Assembly (NCBI GenBank): GCA_029256185.1 | Contig: JAQSYI010000002.1 | Location: 62,001 to 126,000 of the forward strand | Length of the DNA: 64,000 nt | Direction of reading: 5' to 3' | Origin: Paenibacillaceae bacterium | GTDB taxonomy: Bacteria; Bacillota; Bacilli; Paenibacillales; NBRC-103111 | Shown here: positions 9,512-18,637 of the stretch, in pieces | Layout: the number at the start of each line of letters is the position of its first letter | How positions within the stretch are numbered: position 1 is the first letter of the stretch | Made by a program: the position numbers and the translations under genes | Notes under the pieces: generated by a model | Database searches by the model: none | What the model saw: the letters and a program-made list of their open reading frames with translations, nothing else | Told to the model about the DNA's origin: nothing

Positions 9512-12500
9512 CTACTCTATTTGAAAAGAAATTTGTGCCGTACGTATGGAATTTCCCCCTTCAACCCGGCAAGTAATCGTTACCAGACCGGCGTTCTTCA
9601 AAGTAACAAGCCCTTCATTGCTAACTGTTGCAATTTGCTCATTATCGCTGGAAAAACTTACTGTGGCATCATTCAAGCTGACTCTGCCCTTCACTTTGTT
9701 GTAACCCAACAGTTGAAGCTGTACCAGGCTTCCCGAAGTATACACGCTCGGAGCGACAGCCCCATAATATGTACTCCATTGGGAGCGGTCTTCTGCTTCC
9801 TGAGCCTCGTCTTTGTAGAACTTCACTTCCGCGTAGCTGTTCCATTTGTTGATGCTGTTCCCATGTGCATGAATTCTGATATACCTGGCAGTAACATTCC
9901 CCAGCTCGAATATATCGGGCCAATCTCCGCTGCCGCTGGTCTGGCGAGCTGCGCCGATTGGGGCCCAGTTGACTCCATTTATTGAGCCCTCCAGGTCAAA
10001 ATAAGCAGTCCGTGTACTGCCGTCATAAATGGCCAAGGACATACTGTAAATGTTCATCGCGCTGCCCAAGTCATATAATAGCCACTGCTCGCCTTCGGTA
10101 GACCAACGCGTGGAGAGATCGTTGTCAAGCGTGTTCTCCTCCACATTACCGTTGGTATTTCGCAAGCTGGAGCTTATTCCCTTTACAGGTATCCATGTGG
10201 GCACCTCCGGAGAAGAAGCAGAGCCGTAAGCAGCATCACTAACCTTTACGGAGACCAGCATTCGCTCTGCTCTCAACGGCCAAGGATCTTCCTTAAACTG
10301 GAGCAAGTATTCCTCGGAAGTGCTGCCCGGCTTTTGAACCGTTATATGCCAATCATCAGAATTCTCGGGATCACCGCCGTTTTGAGCCACGGCTCCTTCT
10401 TCCAGCAGCACCATATGCACATCGGGGTTTTCCTCTCCTGGTGCAAGAAGAAGATCATATCCATAACGGTCGCGGTCAAAGAAGCCTGCCGGCTCTCCAT
10501 TAATCACAAGCTGCCGCTCCAGTATGCGGACAATCGCGGAAGACTGGCCCTCCGCATCCCACACCTGTCTTGATATAGGTATTCTGTCGATCAGAAGCAC
10601 TCTTTCATTGAGGGCACGCAGATGCAAGTCCAGCGCCTGAACGGTTTCCGATACAGGAATCATGGCAGTATCATCATTAAGCGCGTATGGAGAAGCTTGC
10701 AGAGGCATCAGCTGTCCATCGACTAAAGCCACGGAACTGCCCAAGGTAAATTCGATGGTTTTTCCGCCTTTTTCCACAGCAATCATATTATCCGCCTTTT
10801 TCCCAACGCGCACCCCCAAAAATTGCTGGAGCAAGTCCGCCGGTATAAGCCATTGCCCTCCATCCACAATGGGGGTTGCTGCGGAATTCATAGAATCCGC
10901 AACCTTTACTTTATTCTGATAATAGACAAACGGGCTTTCGGCCAATAGCGCAACCGCATCACCCATCCCCCTTGCCAGTTCGCCCCGGCTAAGCTCCTCC
11001 GTAGGAGCAGGTGGAGTCATGCCGCTGCTCTGCGAGTCGGTAATGGACCATTCCGATAAATCGGTTACGTCCACATTGTCTTCCGGTGGAGCTTCATACG
11101 GCTTCAGAGGGACAAAGACAACCGACAGCTTCACATTCTGCTCCCCGCTGAAGCGGATCGCCAGCTTCTGTCCAAAGCTTGCAGCCTGAGCGGAAGGATT
11201 GGGCGATTGGGGAAGCGGTTTGGCGTCCATCACAGCGAATACGGCATTCTCCGGCCCGGCTGCAATCCTTGCCCACATCCTCTTATCTCCGATAGTCAGC
11301 ATAGCAGCTTTGCCATCCTCTTGAATGGCCACATCAGCCGTGGTATGCATGAACCACCAGCCTGAATCAATGGGAGCTTTGGCAGCAATCTCATCTTGAA
11401 TCATCACCTTAGTACGGTTGTCATACAACCGAATGCCCCGCTTAGCGCTGTCTACATGCTCTGCATAGGCTTCCGTCATATCCATAATCCCGAAGGCTTC
11501 TTGTTCCGTACTTCCGAAAGCCAGGGTTCTGCCCACCGCCAATCGATTCTGGTCGGGACCCGAGTCCGGGTTTATCACCAGTGTATTCTGCCCTTCCGCC
11601 CTGGTATTGTAATAATTCCATCGTCCAACGTTCTTGTCAAAATAACCCGGCAGGCTGTAGGTTCCCTGTCCTCTCATCGTTGCCCAGCGTTCGCCTAAGG
11701 CATCGAGCACAAAATTGCCAATGGAGAGAAACATGTGGCTGCCCGAATTGAAGCCGCCTTGGAGACCGGTATAGATAAAGTCCGGGTCATACCAAGAACT
11801 GCGCAGCAACACTGCATTCAGATTATCCTCGCTTACGTAGCTCTTATCCAGCGGCATATCCTCAGGAAGCGGAGCTTCACTTTCATACCACAGTATAGAC
11901 AGCACTTTTTTCCATGAGGCCAGATCCCAGGGGTCGGAGGCCGGTTCCAGATCATGACGCAGCTGGTGGGAGATATATTCGGGCTTTCCATAGGTATTCG
12001 CATGCCAGTACAGAATAGGAGTGCCTTCATTGTCGATCATACTATCTCCGTAGTTAAACAAGCGGGGGCCCACCCCCAGATAGATTGGAAACTGCCCGGT
12101 TTGGGGCAATCCCGGCGTCAGAGATAATCGTAACCGTTCCGGGAGAGCGGACGGATCAGGAAAAGCCGATTCCAAGGAGGCCATACCATATGTCAGATAA
12201 TTGGTTCCGTATGTCCAATACATGGCGCCCTCAGGATAAGCTCCATCCGCTGTGTATTCCCCCAGGCCGGATTGAATCGCTTTGGAGGCGCGATCCATCA
12301 GAAACTCCGCGATCTCCGGTTTTTCGTCAGCTATGGCTATGGCCGCGATCATTTGGCTGGAGTTGCACACCAGATTCCAGTTGTTTGTTGTTGTCACAAA
12401 ATCGGTCTCGCTGATCCGCTCGCCGTTATAGCTTCGCGCGGCTGGTTCAATTCCTTTTTTCAGCATTGCATTCAGCAGTATTTCCTTCTGCTCCGCTGTA

Positions 12501-14251
12501 AAATCATGATATAGCCAGTCATAGGCGATTGCAAAGGCATGGGTCATTTCCGCTGTGCTGAGGAAGCTGTTAGGGTGCCAGCTCGGGAATGCCGCCGCAT
12601 TTTCCAACTCATCCCAAAGTCGGTCCCGATAGACAGAATCGCCTTCAATGTTGTATACGAAAGCCAGCGTGTACACCACATGAAGTATATTGCGACTAAG
12701 TGGAAGAATATGATTGCCTGTCTGCGTAACATAGGGATAAACGGGCAAATTCAGATAGTAATCCGCAAGTTTTTTTACATCGTGATACCATTCCCCAACA
12801 GTAGCATTCTGAAGAATTTTGTCTCTATATGCATCAAAATCTGTGACCATGAGACGGGGATGCTGCTGCCTGATAGAAGGAATGACCGGATGCTCTACAG
12901 CAGTGTTAAGTGTATCCAAATAGTCCGGAGCTTCAGCAACCGTATCCGGTGTTAGAACAAGCACATCATCCAGCATCGATTGCTTGGATGGCCCGAGATA
13001 GCTGCCAAATCGCAGCGTGATATTCGATGGGTCCACAATACCTCCGGTTAAGGCTATATTCTCCTGCACAATAGAACCGTTAATGGCAACCGAAAAGGTT
13101 GCTTGGGCGAGGTCCAGGCTGATCAGGATGTCCGCCCATTGGGCATACGGGAACTGGGTATCCGGCACGGGAGTTCCAGCCATCTGGATAGCGGCTCCCT
13201 GAAGCCGAAGCAAGCTTGTATGAAGCTCTGTCCCTTGCATGAGGACAAGCTCATGCCGCTCTCCGGCTGTCTTCACCCGGTACTTAATTTCAAGCTTTCC
13301 AATGCCCCACGCGGCCAGCCGTTTTTCCAAGCGCGGGCCAGCAGAAGCAGTAGCGTGGGAATTGGCATACAAGGCAACCTGGTTGCTCGGATTCTCTGTA
13401 TCCTGGGCCACAGTGACCGTTGCCGTCGCTGACTTGACCACTAGAGACCAATTAGTTGGGTCCGTACTGCCGGACTGGGAACGTGGCAAATCACCGGGCA
13501 TGTACCCGCTGTCAAAATTTTCACTGAACAATACGTGCTTATCCGGCTCTGGGACAGTCTCCGTTTCCATAAGAGAAAACACCACATCATCCAGATGCAT
13601 CTCTCTACCGGCGCCTATACTGCTGCCGAATTGAAAAACAACTGCGGATACATCCCCCACTGATGAAACTAACGGAGCATGCTCACGGATTAATTGTCCG
13701 TTCAGAAGCACAGAATAGGTTTCATTATCCATGTTCAAGCTGATGCTAACATTGGTCCAGCTGTCCTTCGAATAATAGGTTTCCTCAACTACCGTTCCTG
13801 CAACGGTGACATTGCCATTGCTCAGTTTCAGCAGGCTGGTGCCGCCCGATAGGAGCAGATTGGATTGTTGATTGAAGGTTTTGATCCGATATTGGAGAGA
13901 AAGAACATGAACATTGGTCAGATCCAGTGTTTTTTCAGTCCGTGGTCCTGCCGAAGTCGTAGCATGATTGTTGAAATATTTCATGAACTTGTTGCCTGAT
14001 GCCTCTTCGTTGATCAGTACACCGGCTGTCGCTGACTTAACGATCCTGCTCCAGTTTTCAATTCCCTTATCCCCTGTTACACTTCGGGGTTCATCACCGA
14101 TTGTGTATCCGGTTTCAAAATCATCGCTGAATAGAACAGTCTCTCCGCTCGTGCTGCTGCTGTCTGATGCCTGCGCCACTGGTAATATGGAGACCGCCAT
14201 TACAATAATGGCAAGAAACGCTGCTAGTATTCCTCTCAGACTTCGTTTCAT
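9512..14251 (-). CDS. Secreted multidomain heparinase II/III-like polysaccharide lyase
   Basis: 1579 residues. The signal peptide is 1-28 (cut after AQA). Two similar beta-sandwich domains at about 38-228 and 239-434 both start VLFS(D/E)(D/N)F and end in a DDV strand, so they arose by internal duplication and may bind carbohydrate. An alpha-barrel of heparinase II/III or alginate-lyase type at about 465-790 carries NNWN (623-626) and YPEGAMYWTYG (672-682). A C-terminal beta domain at about 810-1050 has GSHM (His839), a candidate catalytic histidine. Then come a copper-amine-oxidase-N-like domain (about 1115-1225), an F5/8 type C discoidin domain (1365-1482) and a Big_2-like Ig domain (1505-1579). 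The likely role is beta-elimination of a uronic-acid polysaccharide outside the cell, feeding the transporter encoded downstream. The start follows AAGGAAGG. The exact PL family cannot be set by eye. Confidence 0.85.
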   Translation of the reverse strand: MKRSLRGILAAFLAIIVMAVSILPVAQASDSSSTSGETVLFSDDFETGYTIGDEPRSVTGDKGIENWSRIVKSATAGVLINEEASGNKFMKYFNNHATTSAGPRTEKTLDLTNVHVLSLQYRIKTFNQQSNLLLSGGTSLLKLSNGNVTVAGTVVEETYYSKDSWTNVSISLNMDNETYSVLLNGQLIREHAPLVSSVGDVSAVVFQFGSSIGAGREMHLDDVVFSLMETETVPEPDKHVLFSENFDSGYMPGDLPRSQSGSTDPTNWSLVVKSATATVTVAQDTENPSNQVALYANSHATASAGPRLEKRLAAWGIGKLEIKYRVKTAGERHELVLMQGTELHTSLLRLQGAAIQMAGTPVPDTQFPYAQWADILISLDLAQATFSVAINGSIVQENIALTGGIVDPSNITLRFGSYLGPSKQSMLDDVLVLTPDTVAEAPDYLDTLNTAVEHPVIPSIRQQHPRLMVTDFDAYRDKILQNATVGEWYHDVKKLADYYLNLPVYPYVTQTGNHILPLSRNILHVVYTLAFVYNIEGDSVYRDRLWDELENAAAFPSWHPNSFLSTAEMTHAFAIAYDWLYHDFTAEQKEILLNAMLKKGIEPAARSYNGERISETDFVTTTNNWNLVCNSSQMIAAIAIADEKPEIAEFLMDRASKAIQSGLGEYTADGAYPEGAMYWTYGTNYLTYGMASLESAFPDPSALPERLRLSLTPGLPQTGQFPIYLGVGPRLFNYGDSMIDNEGTPILYWHANTYGKPEYISHQLRHDLEPASDPWDLASWKKVLSILWYESEAPLPEDMPLDKSYVSEDNLNAVLLRSSWYDPDFIYTGLQGGFNSGSHMFLSIGNFVLDALGERWATMRGQGTYSLPGYFDKNVGRWNYYNTRAEGQNTLVINPDSGPDQNRLAVGRTLAFGSTEQEAFGIMDMTEAYAEHVDSAKRGIRLYDNRTKVMIQDEIAAKAPIDSGWWFMHTTADVAIQEDGKAAMLTIGDKRMWARIAAGPENAVFAVMDAKPLPQSPNPSAQAASFGQKLAIRFSGEQNVKLSVVFVPLKPYEAPPEDNVDVTDLSEWSITDSQSSGMTPPAPTEELSRGELARGMGDAVALLAESPFVYYQNKVKVADSMNSAATPIVDGGQWLIPADLLQQFLGVRVGKKADNMIAVEKGGKTIEFTLGSSVALVDGQLMPLQASPYALNDDTAMIPVSETVQALDLHLRALNERVLLIDRIPISRQVWDAEGQSSAIVRILERQLVINGEPAGFFDRDRYGYDLLLAPGEENPDVHMVLLEEGAVAQNGGDPENSDDWHITVQKPGSTSEEYLLQFKEDPWPLRAERMLVSVKVSDAAYGSASSPEVPTWIPVKGISSSLRNTNGNVEENTLDNDLSTRWSTEGEQWLLYDLGSAMNIYSMSLAIYDGSTRTAYFDLEGSINGVNWAPIGAARQTSGSGDWPDIFELGNVTARYIRIHAHGNSINKWNSYAEVKFYKDEAQEAEDRSQWSTYYGAVAPSVYTSGSLVQLQLLGYNKVKGRVSLNDATVSFSSDNEQIATVSNEGLVTLKNAGLVTITCRVEGGNSIRTAQISFQIE

Positions 14252-14442
14252 GATATCCTTCCTTTCCTGCTCTCTTTATAAAATTTTTTTCCACCAATAA
14301 AGCTGTGGACCTCTCCCGCCTTCAACCCTTGAAGAATGTTGTAGCCTGCCGCTCCATCTACCGGCCTCACATCAGAGCGGCCTGAGCGCTTCCCGCCGTG
14401 GCCGGCTCCAATCTCTTGGGACTTGTGCCCCCTACCAATGCA

Positions 14443-14658
14443 TTAGCCATACAGCCAGAACGGAGGGCTGGAATCGGGCGTTTTGGTATCCCAATGACCT
14501 GACAGCCTCACCCTGGAAGCGTTGTCATTATCGATGACATCATCTCCCTCGTTGATCTCCAGCGACTCTGCCCTTGCCGTCTCCGGCCAGGCCAAGCCGG
14601 TTAACAGGCTGGTGATGAATACGGCAGTGCACAACAGACTCGCCAAGCTTTTTCTCAT
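14443..14658 (-). pseudogene. 71-residue secreted peptide, possibly a truncated surface-protein gene
   Basis: Begins MRKSLASLLCTAVFITSLLT with a clear signal peptide (cleavage probably after ETARA) and a good GGGAAGGGAA ribosome site. The mature part, about 42 residues, includes VIDNDNASRVRLSGHWDTKT, which resembles the first strands of the golvesin/xanthan-lyase-type carbohydrate-associated domain. That domain is normally over 100 residues, and here it stops after FWLYG. It lies 191 bases upstream of the lyase on the same strand. It may be the remnant of a larger secreted lyase or a short exported peptide. No continuation of the domain was found by eye in the other frames downstream. Confidence 0.5.
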
Positions 14659-15033
14659 GATTATTCCCTTCCCTTTCGCCTTGAGCGGTTTTCAAAATTC
14701 CGGCGTACAGGTTTACACACCATCTCCCCTCGCTTACTGAATATCCTCCAAGTCCTCTGCAGCAAGAATATATGCACCACGGATTTGCATTCATCTGGCA
14801 TTTTCCACATTAGAGTGAACCGCTGTTTGCTGATGATCCCATATACCAGTCAACCGCTGTTTCCGATGATCGCGCATATAATCCTGTCCTTAGCCTCCTC
14901 GGCCGAATCGCTCTTAGTATATAATCCGCTTTTTGGAACTGTCAATTTGCATCAGACCAAGAATCCCCCAATGTCACAAAGTGAAATGTTCTGCAAAAAA
15001 TGAACCCTTGGATACGGGATTTTCCGCTTGCTA
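14659..15033. other. Intergenic region between divergent genes, nothing firm
   Basis: About 375 bases between the small secreted peptide and the MerR promoter. It holds an imperfect direct repeat (AACCGCTGTTT followed by GATGATC, near 14818 and 14858). Promoters for the leftward lyase operon should lie here but none could be identified with confidence. Confidence 0.4.
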
Positions 15034-15058
15034 TTGACGCGGCGTCAAGTGATATACT
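15034..15058 (+). promoter_or_regulatory. Promoter with MerR-type palindromic operator
   Basis: A perfect 7-1-7 palindrome, TTGACGC-G-GCGTCAA (15034-15048), sits just before a -10-like TATACT (15053-15058), about 30 bases upstream of the MerR start codon. MerR regulators bind dyads between the promoter elements and often control their own gene, so autoregulation is likely. Inference from position. Confidence 0.55.
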
Positions 15059-15090
15059 GCTGTTAAAGCCAGATGAAAGGAGAACAAGGG

Positions 15091-16005
15091 ATGTTAACGG
15101 CGATCAATAAGGTGTCGGCTGCCATGAACCTCACAAGTCGGACCCTGCGTTACTGGGAAAAGGCCGGTCTTTTTACAAGCATAAGAGATCCCGGGTCCGG
15201 CTGGCGGTTATATGATGAGCAGGCCCTGCAATGCATCCGTCTGACCGACCTGCTGCGCCGCTTGGATGTATCCATCCCTGATATCGGAACGATTATTGCG
15301 ACCGGGTCCGTTGATGAGCTATGCAGAGTTCTGCAAAAGCAGCTGAACAAGCTGACCAGGATGGACAAGGACATCAAGAAACGGCATGAAACCATTTCCG
15401 GTCTGATCCGCAGCCTGAATAGGCATACGGCAATAAGCTTGTCATCGTTGGAGGATTTGCTGGTCCCCTTGGATCTAAGCCGCACTAAATATGATCTTAG
15501 CCGGTCAAAGGAGGATGTAAATATGGAGAGCATGGAAGTGAGGAACAGCCAATTTCGTTTTGTTCAAAAGTATCCCATGCGTACAGCCGCCTTCTCATGC
15601 GTGGGGGTCGAGCCTGAGGACGAAGCGATGCAAATGGTACTGAATTGGGTAGAACAAAATAATCTGCTTGGCACCATGCATCTATTCGGCTTTAACACGG
15701 AGCCTTATCCTTCAGAGCACCATCCTGCCTATGGGTTCGGATTCTGTGCTTCTGTTCCGGAAGGAGCGGCGATTCCTGAGCCGCTGTATGAATGGAAGCT
15801 GCCGGGCGGTATTTATGCCCAGTTGGATGTTCCGGAAGACACGAATCCGGCCATTGGGTGGCATAAGGTTCGTGAGCTCTTGGCTGAAGGGGAATGGGAA
15901 TATGACAGGGCAAGACACCCCGGTCTTGAAGAGCATGTTCGCAAGGCCGATCTTAACGGGTATAGAGTATCCATCTTGGTGCCCGTAAAAAAGAAAGGCC
16001 CATGA
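15091..16005 (+). CDS. MerR-family regulator with C-terminal effector-binding domain
   Basis: 304 residues from the ATG at 15091, whose ribosome site is AAAGGAG; an ATG 18 bases upstream overlaps that site and is unlikely. Residues 1-70 form a MerR winged helix (INKVSAAMNLTSRTLRYWEK, AGLF, WRLYDEQ), followed by a coiled region at about 85-120. The C-terminal half, from about 150 (FVQKYPMRTAAFSCVGVEPE onward), has the pattern of GyrI-like/BmrR effector-binding domains, ending YRVSILVPVK. It is similar in plan to BmrR-type multidrug sensors, though no efflux gene is adjacent. A 15-bp palindrome overlaps its promoter and a terminator follows. Confidence 0.85.
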   Translation: MLTAINKVSAAMNLTSRTLRYWEKAGLFTSIRDPGSGWRLYDEQALQCIRLTDLLRRLDVSIPDIGTIIATGSVDELCRVLQKQLNKLTRMDKDIKKRHETISGLIRSLNRHTAISLSSLEDLLVPLDLSRTKYDLSRSKEDVNMESMEVRNSQFRFVQKYPMRTAAFSCVGVEPEDEAMQMVLNWVEQNNLLGTMHLFGFNTEPYPSEHHPAYGFGFCASVPEGAAIPEPLYEWKLPGGIYAQLDVPEDTNPAIGWHKVRELLAEGEWEYDRARHPGLEEHVRKADLNGYRVSILVPVKKKGP

Positions 16006-16081
16006 GCGGGGCATCTCGGCACTCTGAGGCTGCTGCTGGAGCGGCAATAGAGTCAACGCGATATGAGGGGAAATAAATGAA

Positions 16082-16124
16082 GAGCCGCCAAACGGAAACG
16101 AAACCGTTAGGACGGCTTTTTATC
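16082..16124 (+). terminator. Terminator after the MerR gene
   Basis: An imperfect hairpin (AGCCG...AACGG paired with CCGTT...CGGCT) is followed by TTTTTAT. It lies between the convergent MerR and methyltransferase genes and is positioned to end the rightward transcript. Confidence 0.65.
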
Positions 16125-16135
16125 GTGGGACGACT

Positions 16136-16888
16136 TCAAGTCTTCCTGGCTTTAATAATGAATGACAGAGGGAACCTTTGGGCCTTGTACGGGGTGTAAT
16201 AACCGGAAGCAAATTCCGCCGGCCGTTCCAATGTTTCGTCGTTCGTCTCTTCCACAAGCTGTTCAATCATGAATCCTGCTCTTGCAAGGGCGTTTATGTA
16301 GGTGGATAACCGGCGATTTTGGAGGGTAACCGGATTGCCGCGCTGTATATAAGAGAAAGCATCTTCGTTGAGATATGAACCGCTAAACAGAAGCTGATTC
16401 TCCTGAACATCCACACAATGCATAAACGGGTGATCCCAAGAAAAGATGAAAAGGCCGTCTTTTTTTAGATAGGAAGCAATCTGATCAAAGGTTTTTTGCA
16501 AATCCACGGTCCAGCCAATCGCATAAATGGAATATACCACATCGAAATATTCCCCGGGCAATCCGCAATCCGATTCCATCGGGGAGTTGAACAGTTTCGG
16601 CTCATATCCGCTTTCATCCAAGAACCTGCCAGCATTCTCAATTTGCTTGGTTGACATATCAAGACCCCAAAGCTCAGAAGCGCCTTTATCCCCGCACCAC
16701 TTCAAGGAATGTCCGCTTCCGCAACCAATATCAAGCATCTTTTTACCATGCAGGTCAGGGAACAGCTTCAATTCATCCTCAGTCGGAATCAGGCAACCAT
16801 ATGCAGGCAAGGCTGTTGTCCCAAACCAACTGTCGGCCATTGCATCCCAGCTTTGCTTGTTTTGCATCAGTATGCTGCTGTCAGCCAT
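16136..16888 (-). CDS. Class I SAM-dependent methyltransferase
   Basis: 250 residues from the ATG at 16888, preceded by GGAGGATGAGC. An upstream in-frame ATG would add 33 residues without family character. Motif I is MLDIGCGSGHSLKW, followed by the acidic end of strand 2 (LWGLDMS) and post-motif strands FDVVYSIYAIGW and DGLFIFSWDHP. This is the Methyltransf_11/25 fold. The acceptor substrate is unknown. It stands alone, convergent with the MerR gene; a tandem repeat lies just upstream of its start. Confidence 0.88.
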   Translation of the reverse strand: MADSSILMQNKQSWDAMADSWFGTTALPAYGCLIPTEDELKLFPDLHGKKMLDIGCGSGHSLKWCGDKGASELWGLDMSTKQIENAGRFLDESGYEPKLFNSPMESDCGLPGEYFDVVYSIYAIGWTVDLQKTFDQIASYLKKDGLFIFSWDHPFMHCVDVQENQLLFSGSYLNEDAFSYIQRGNPVTLQNRRLSTYINALARAGFMIEQLVEETNDETLERPAEFASGYYTPYKAQRFPLSFIIKARKT

Positions 16889-17006
16889 ATGCTCATCCTC
16901 CGTATTCTCAATTTCAAAAGTAGCCTGAATAAGATAATCCATGTGCTGCCGTATGGAATGGGACATGCATGCAAGCTGTTGAGCCACTTGGCGTCCGCTT
17001 ACGCGG

Positions 17007-17189
17007 CAACAGCTAGCATTCTGATTGCTGTTGGGCCACTTGGCGCTCGCTTACGCGGCAACAGCTATCATTTTGATTGCTGTTGAGCCACAAGGGGCTC
17101 TCCTTCCCGGCAACAGCTATCATTTTGATTGCTGTTGAGCCACGCGGGGCTCTCCTCCCCGGCTACAGCTATCATTTTGATTGCTGTTG
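17007..17189. repeat. 52-bp tandem repeat upstream of CRISPR array 1
   Basis: Units begin at 17007, 17059 and 17111, with a partial fourth at 17163, all with a 52-base period. Each contains CAACAGC-N13-GCTGTTG, able to form a 7-bp hairpin, followed by a GAGCCAC box. A partial unit of the same kind occurs at 60434-60500, left of CRISPR array 3, and a degraded inverted one near 22200-22240, left of array 2. Confidence 0.85.
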
Positions 17190-17221
17190 CCGCTACTTAT
17201 AGTGAACCGGCAGGCTCTTCT

Positions 17222-17330
17222 GGTCCGTTAGCCGCCCCCCCGCTTTTCACGCAAATAGAGTCATTCAGGTCCGTTGAAGAACTCGACCTTAAGGGATGGG
17301 GAACGAATTTACGAGACGTTGTACTAGTGG
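17222..17330 (+). repeat. Dispersed repeat module B, copy next to array 1
   Basis: From GGTCCGTTAGCCG to TTGTACTAGTG, with GGGGAACGAATTTACGAG inside. Related copies lie at 39083-39206 and 60519-60646 in the same direction and at 22061-22190 inverted. The copy at 39083 is the right half of an element with 28-bp terminal inverted repeats, so this may be a decayed mobile-element end. Confidence 0.75.
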
Positions 17331-17358
17331 CCATTTCCATATCCAAGCTTGTCGCAAC

Positions 17359-18346
17359 ATTTCAATCCACGCACCCCATACGGAGTGCGACCGGATCAGA
17401 TCGACGGAACCACCAATACCTTGAAGGATTTCAATCCACGCACCCCATACGGAGTGCGACTAGCCCGACGGTTCCTGGCGTGCCATGCCGGAATGATTTC
17501 AATCCACGCACCCCATACGGAGTGCGACTATTTCGTCCCGCACAGTTCCGGGTCCGCATTGATATTTCAATCCACGCACCCCATACGGAGTGCGACCTAG
17601 ATACTTCACAATTCGTGGTTACTGAATAGTATTTCAATCCACGCACCCCATACGGAGTGCGACGAGCCGCGGGAAGTGTGGCGGCGTCTATTACAGGTAA
17701 TTTCAATCCACGCACCCCATACGGAGTGCGACAGTTTATGCGGCCGGAGAGTGTCCCGGCAGCGGTTATTTCAATCCACGCACCCCATACGGAGTGCGAC
17801 TGGTGCCTTCTACGCTGTCGTAAAATTCCTCCAAAATTTCAATCCACGCACCCCATACGGAGTGCGACAGCGCCATATCGGTACGCTGCGCCGGGCCATT
17901 CAGATTTCAATCCACGCACCCCATACGGAGTGCGACTCCATTCATAGGAGGTAACATACATGAACCAGGAAATTTCAATCCACGCACCCCATACGGAGTG
18001 CGACTCGAGCAGTCCTTCCTGATCCATAATCTTGATGATTATTTCAATCCACGCACCCCATACGGAGTGCGACATCCGTCATTGTCCGTCAGCTGGCGTT
18101 CATGTCCATTTCAATCCACGCACCCCATACGGAGTGCGACGTAAATCGGCAAATGTTTACACAAAAGTCCGGACAATTTCAATCCACGCACCCCATACGG
18201 AGTGCGACTTCTCCAGCAGTAAGGCTTCACGGCAGCGCTATAACATTTCAATCCACGCACCCCATACGGAGTGCGACTTCAATAATAACGGTCAAATTGC
18301 CTAATATATGACTATTTCAATCCACGCACCCCATACGGAGTGCGAC
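17359..18346 (-). CRISPR. CRISPR array 1: 15 repeats, 14 spacers, type I-C-like
   Basis: 33-bp repeats, identical as far as checked by eye, start at 17359, 17428, 17496, 17564, 17631, 17700, 17768, 17836, 17904, 17972, 18041, 18108, 18176, 18245 and 18314. Spacers are 34-36 bases and all differ. On the minus strand the repeat begins GTCGCACTCC and ends GCGTGGATTGAAAT, the pattern of type I-C repeats, with a CGCACTCC/GGGGTGCG stem. The AT-rich leader with an extended -10 lies on the right, so the array is read leftward and the newest spacers should be at the right end. No cas gene is in the window. Short reading frames across the array are artefacts. Confidence 0.97.
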
Positions 18347-18565
18347 AGCAAAATATCACCCATTGATCTTGCAACGCGATCAATTCAATAGGTTTGTCCT
18401 TAATTCATATACAGAAAATATAGCATAAATGTTGACATTTATAAAAATAAATATTTTCCCTATTGATTCGACAATTTTCGAGGTGCGAAGGACCCGGGAT
18501 TTTTATGGGAGCATCACATTCGCACCACCGATGAAGCATCGGCTGATGCATGACCGCTAAGGCTT
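18347..18565 (-). promoter_or_regulatory. CRISPR leader 1
   Basis: The sequence right of the array is nearly identical to that right of array 2 and related to that right of array 3, while inner genes differ, which marks it as the leader. On the minus strand an extended -10, TGCTATATT (near 18417-18425), points into the array. Further out an inverted repeat GGTGCGAA...TTCGCACC (18482-18489 and 18519-18526) is kept in all three leaders. Confidence 0.85.
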
Positions 18566-18637
18566 AACCGGGCAGCCGCTTTACCAGCCTGTTGTGGCAC
18601 TTCGAGCGAATAAGCCGTGGGAATTGCTCCCTTATTC

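Noticed and set aside
14785..15003. 72-codon frame between the secreted peptide and the MerR gene
   Set aside because: No ribosome site, mixed composition and overlap with an imperfect direct repeat and promoter region.
17349..18311. Open frames across CRISPR array 1 with periodic HAPHTECD / PRTPYGVR peptides
   Set aside because: They are translations of the CRISPR repeat; the same happens in arrays 2 and 3. No start signals and no conservation beyond the repeat.
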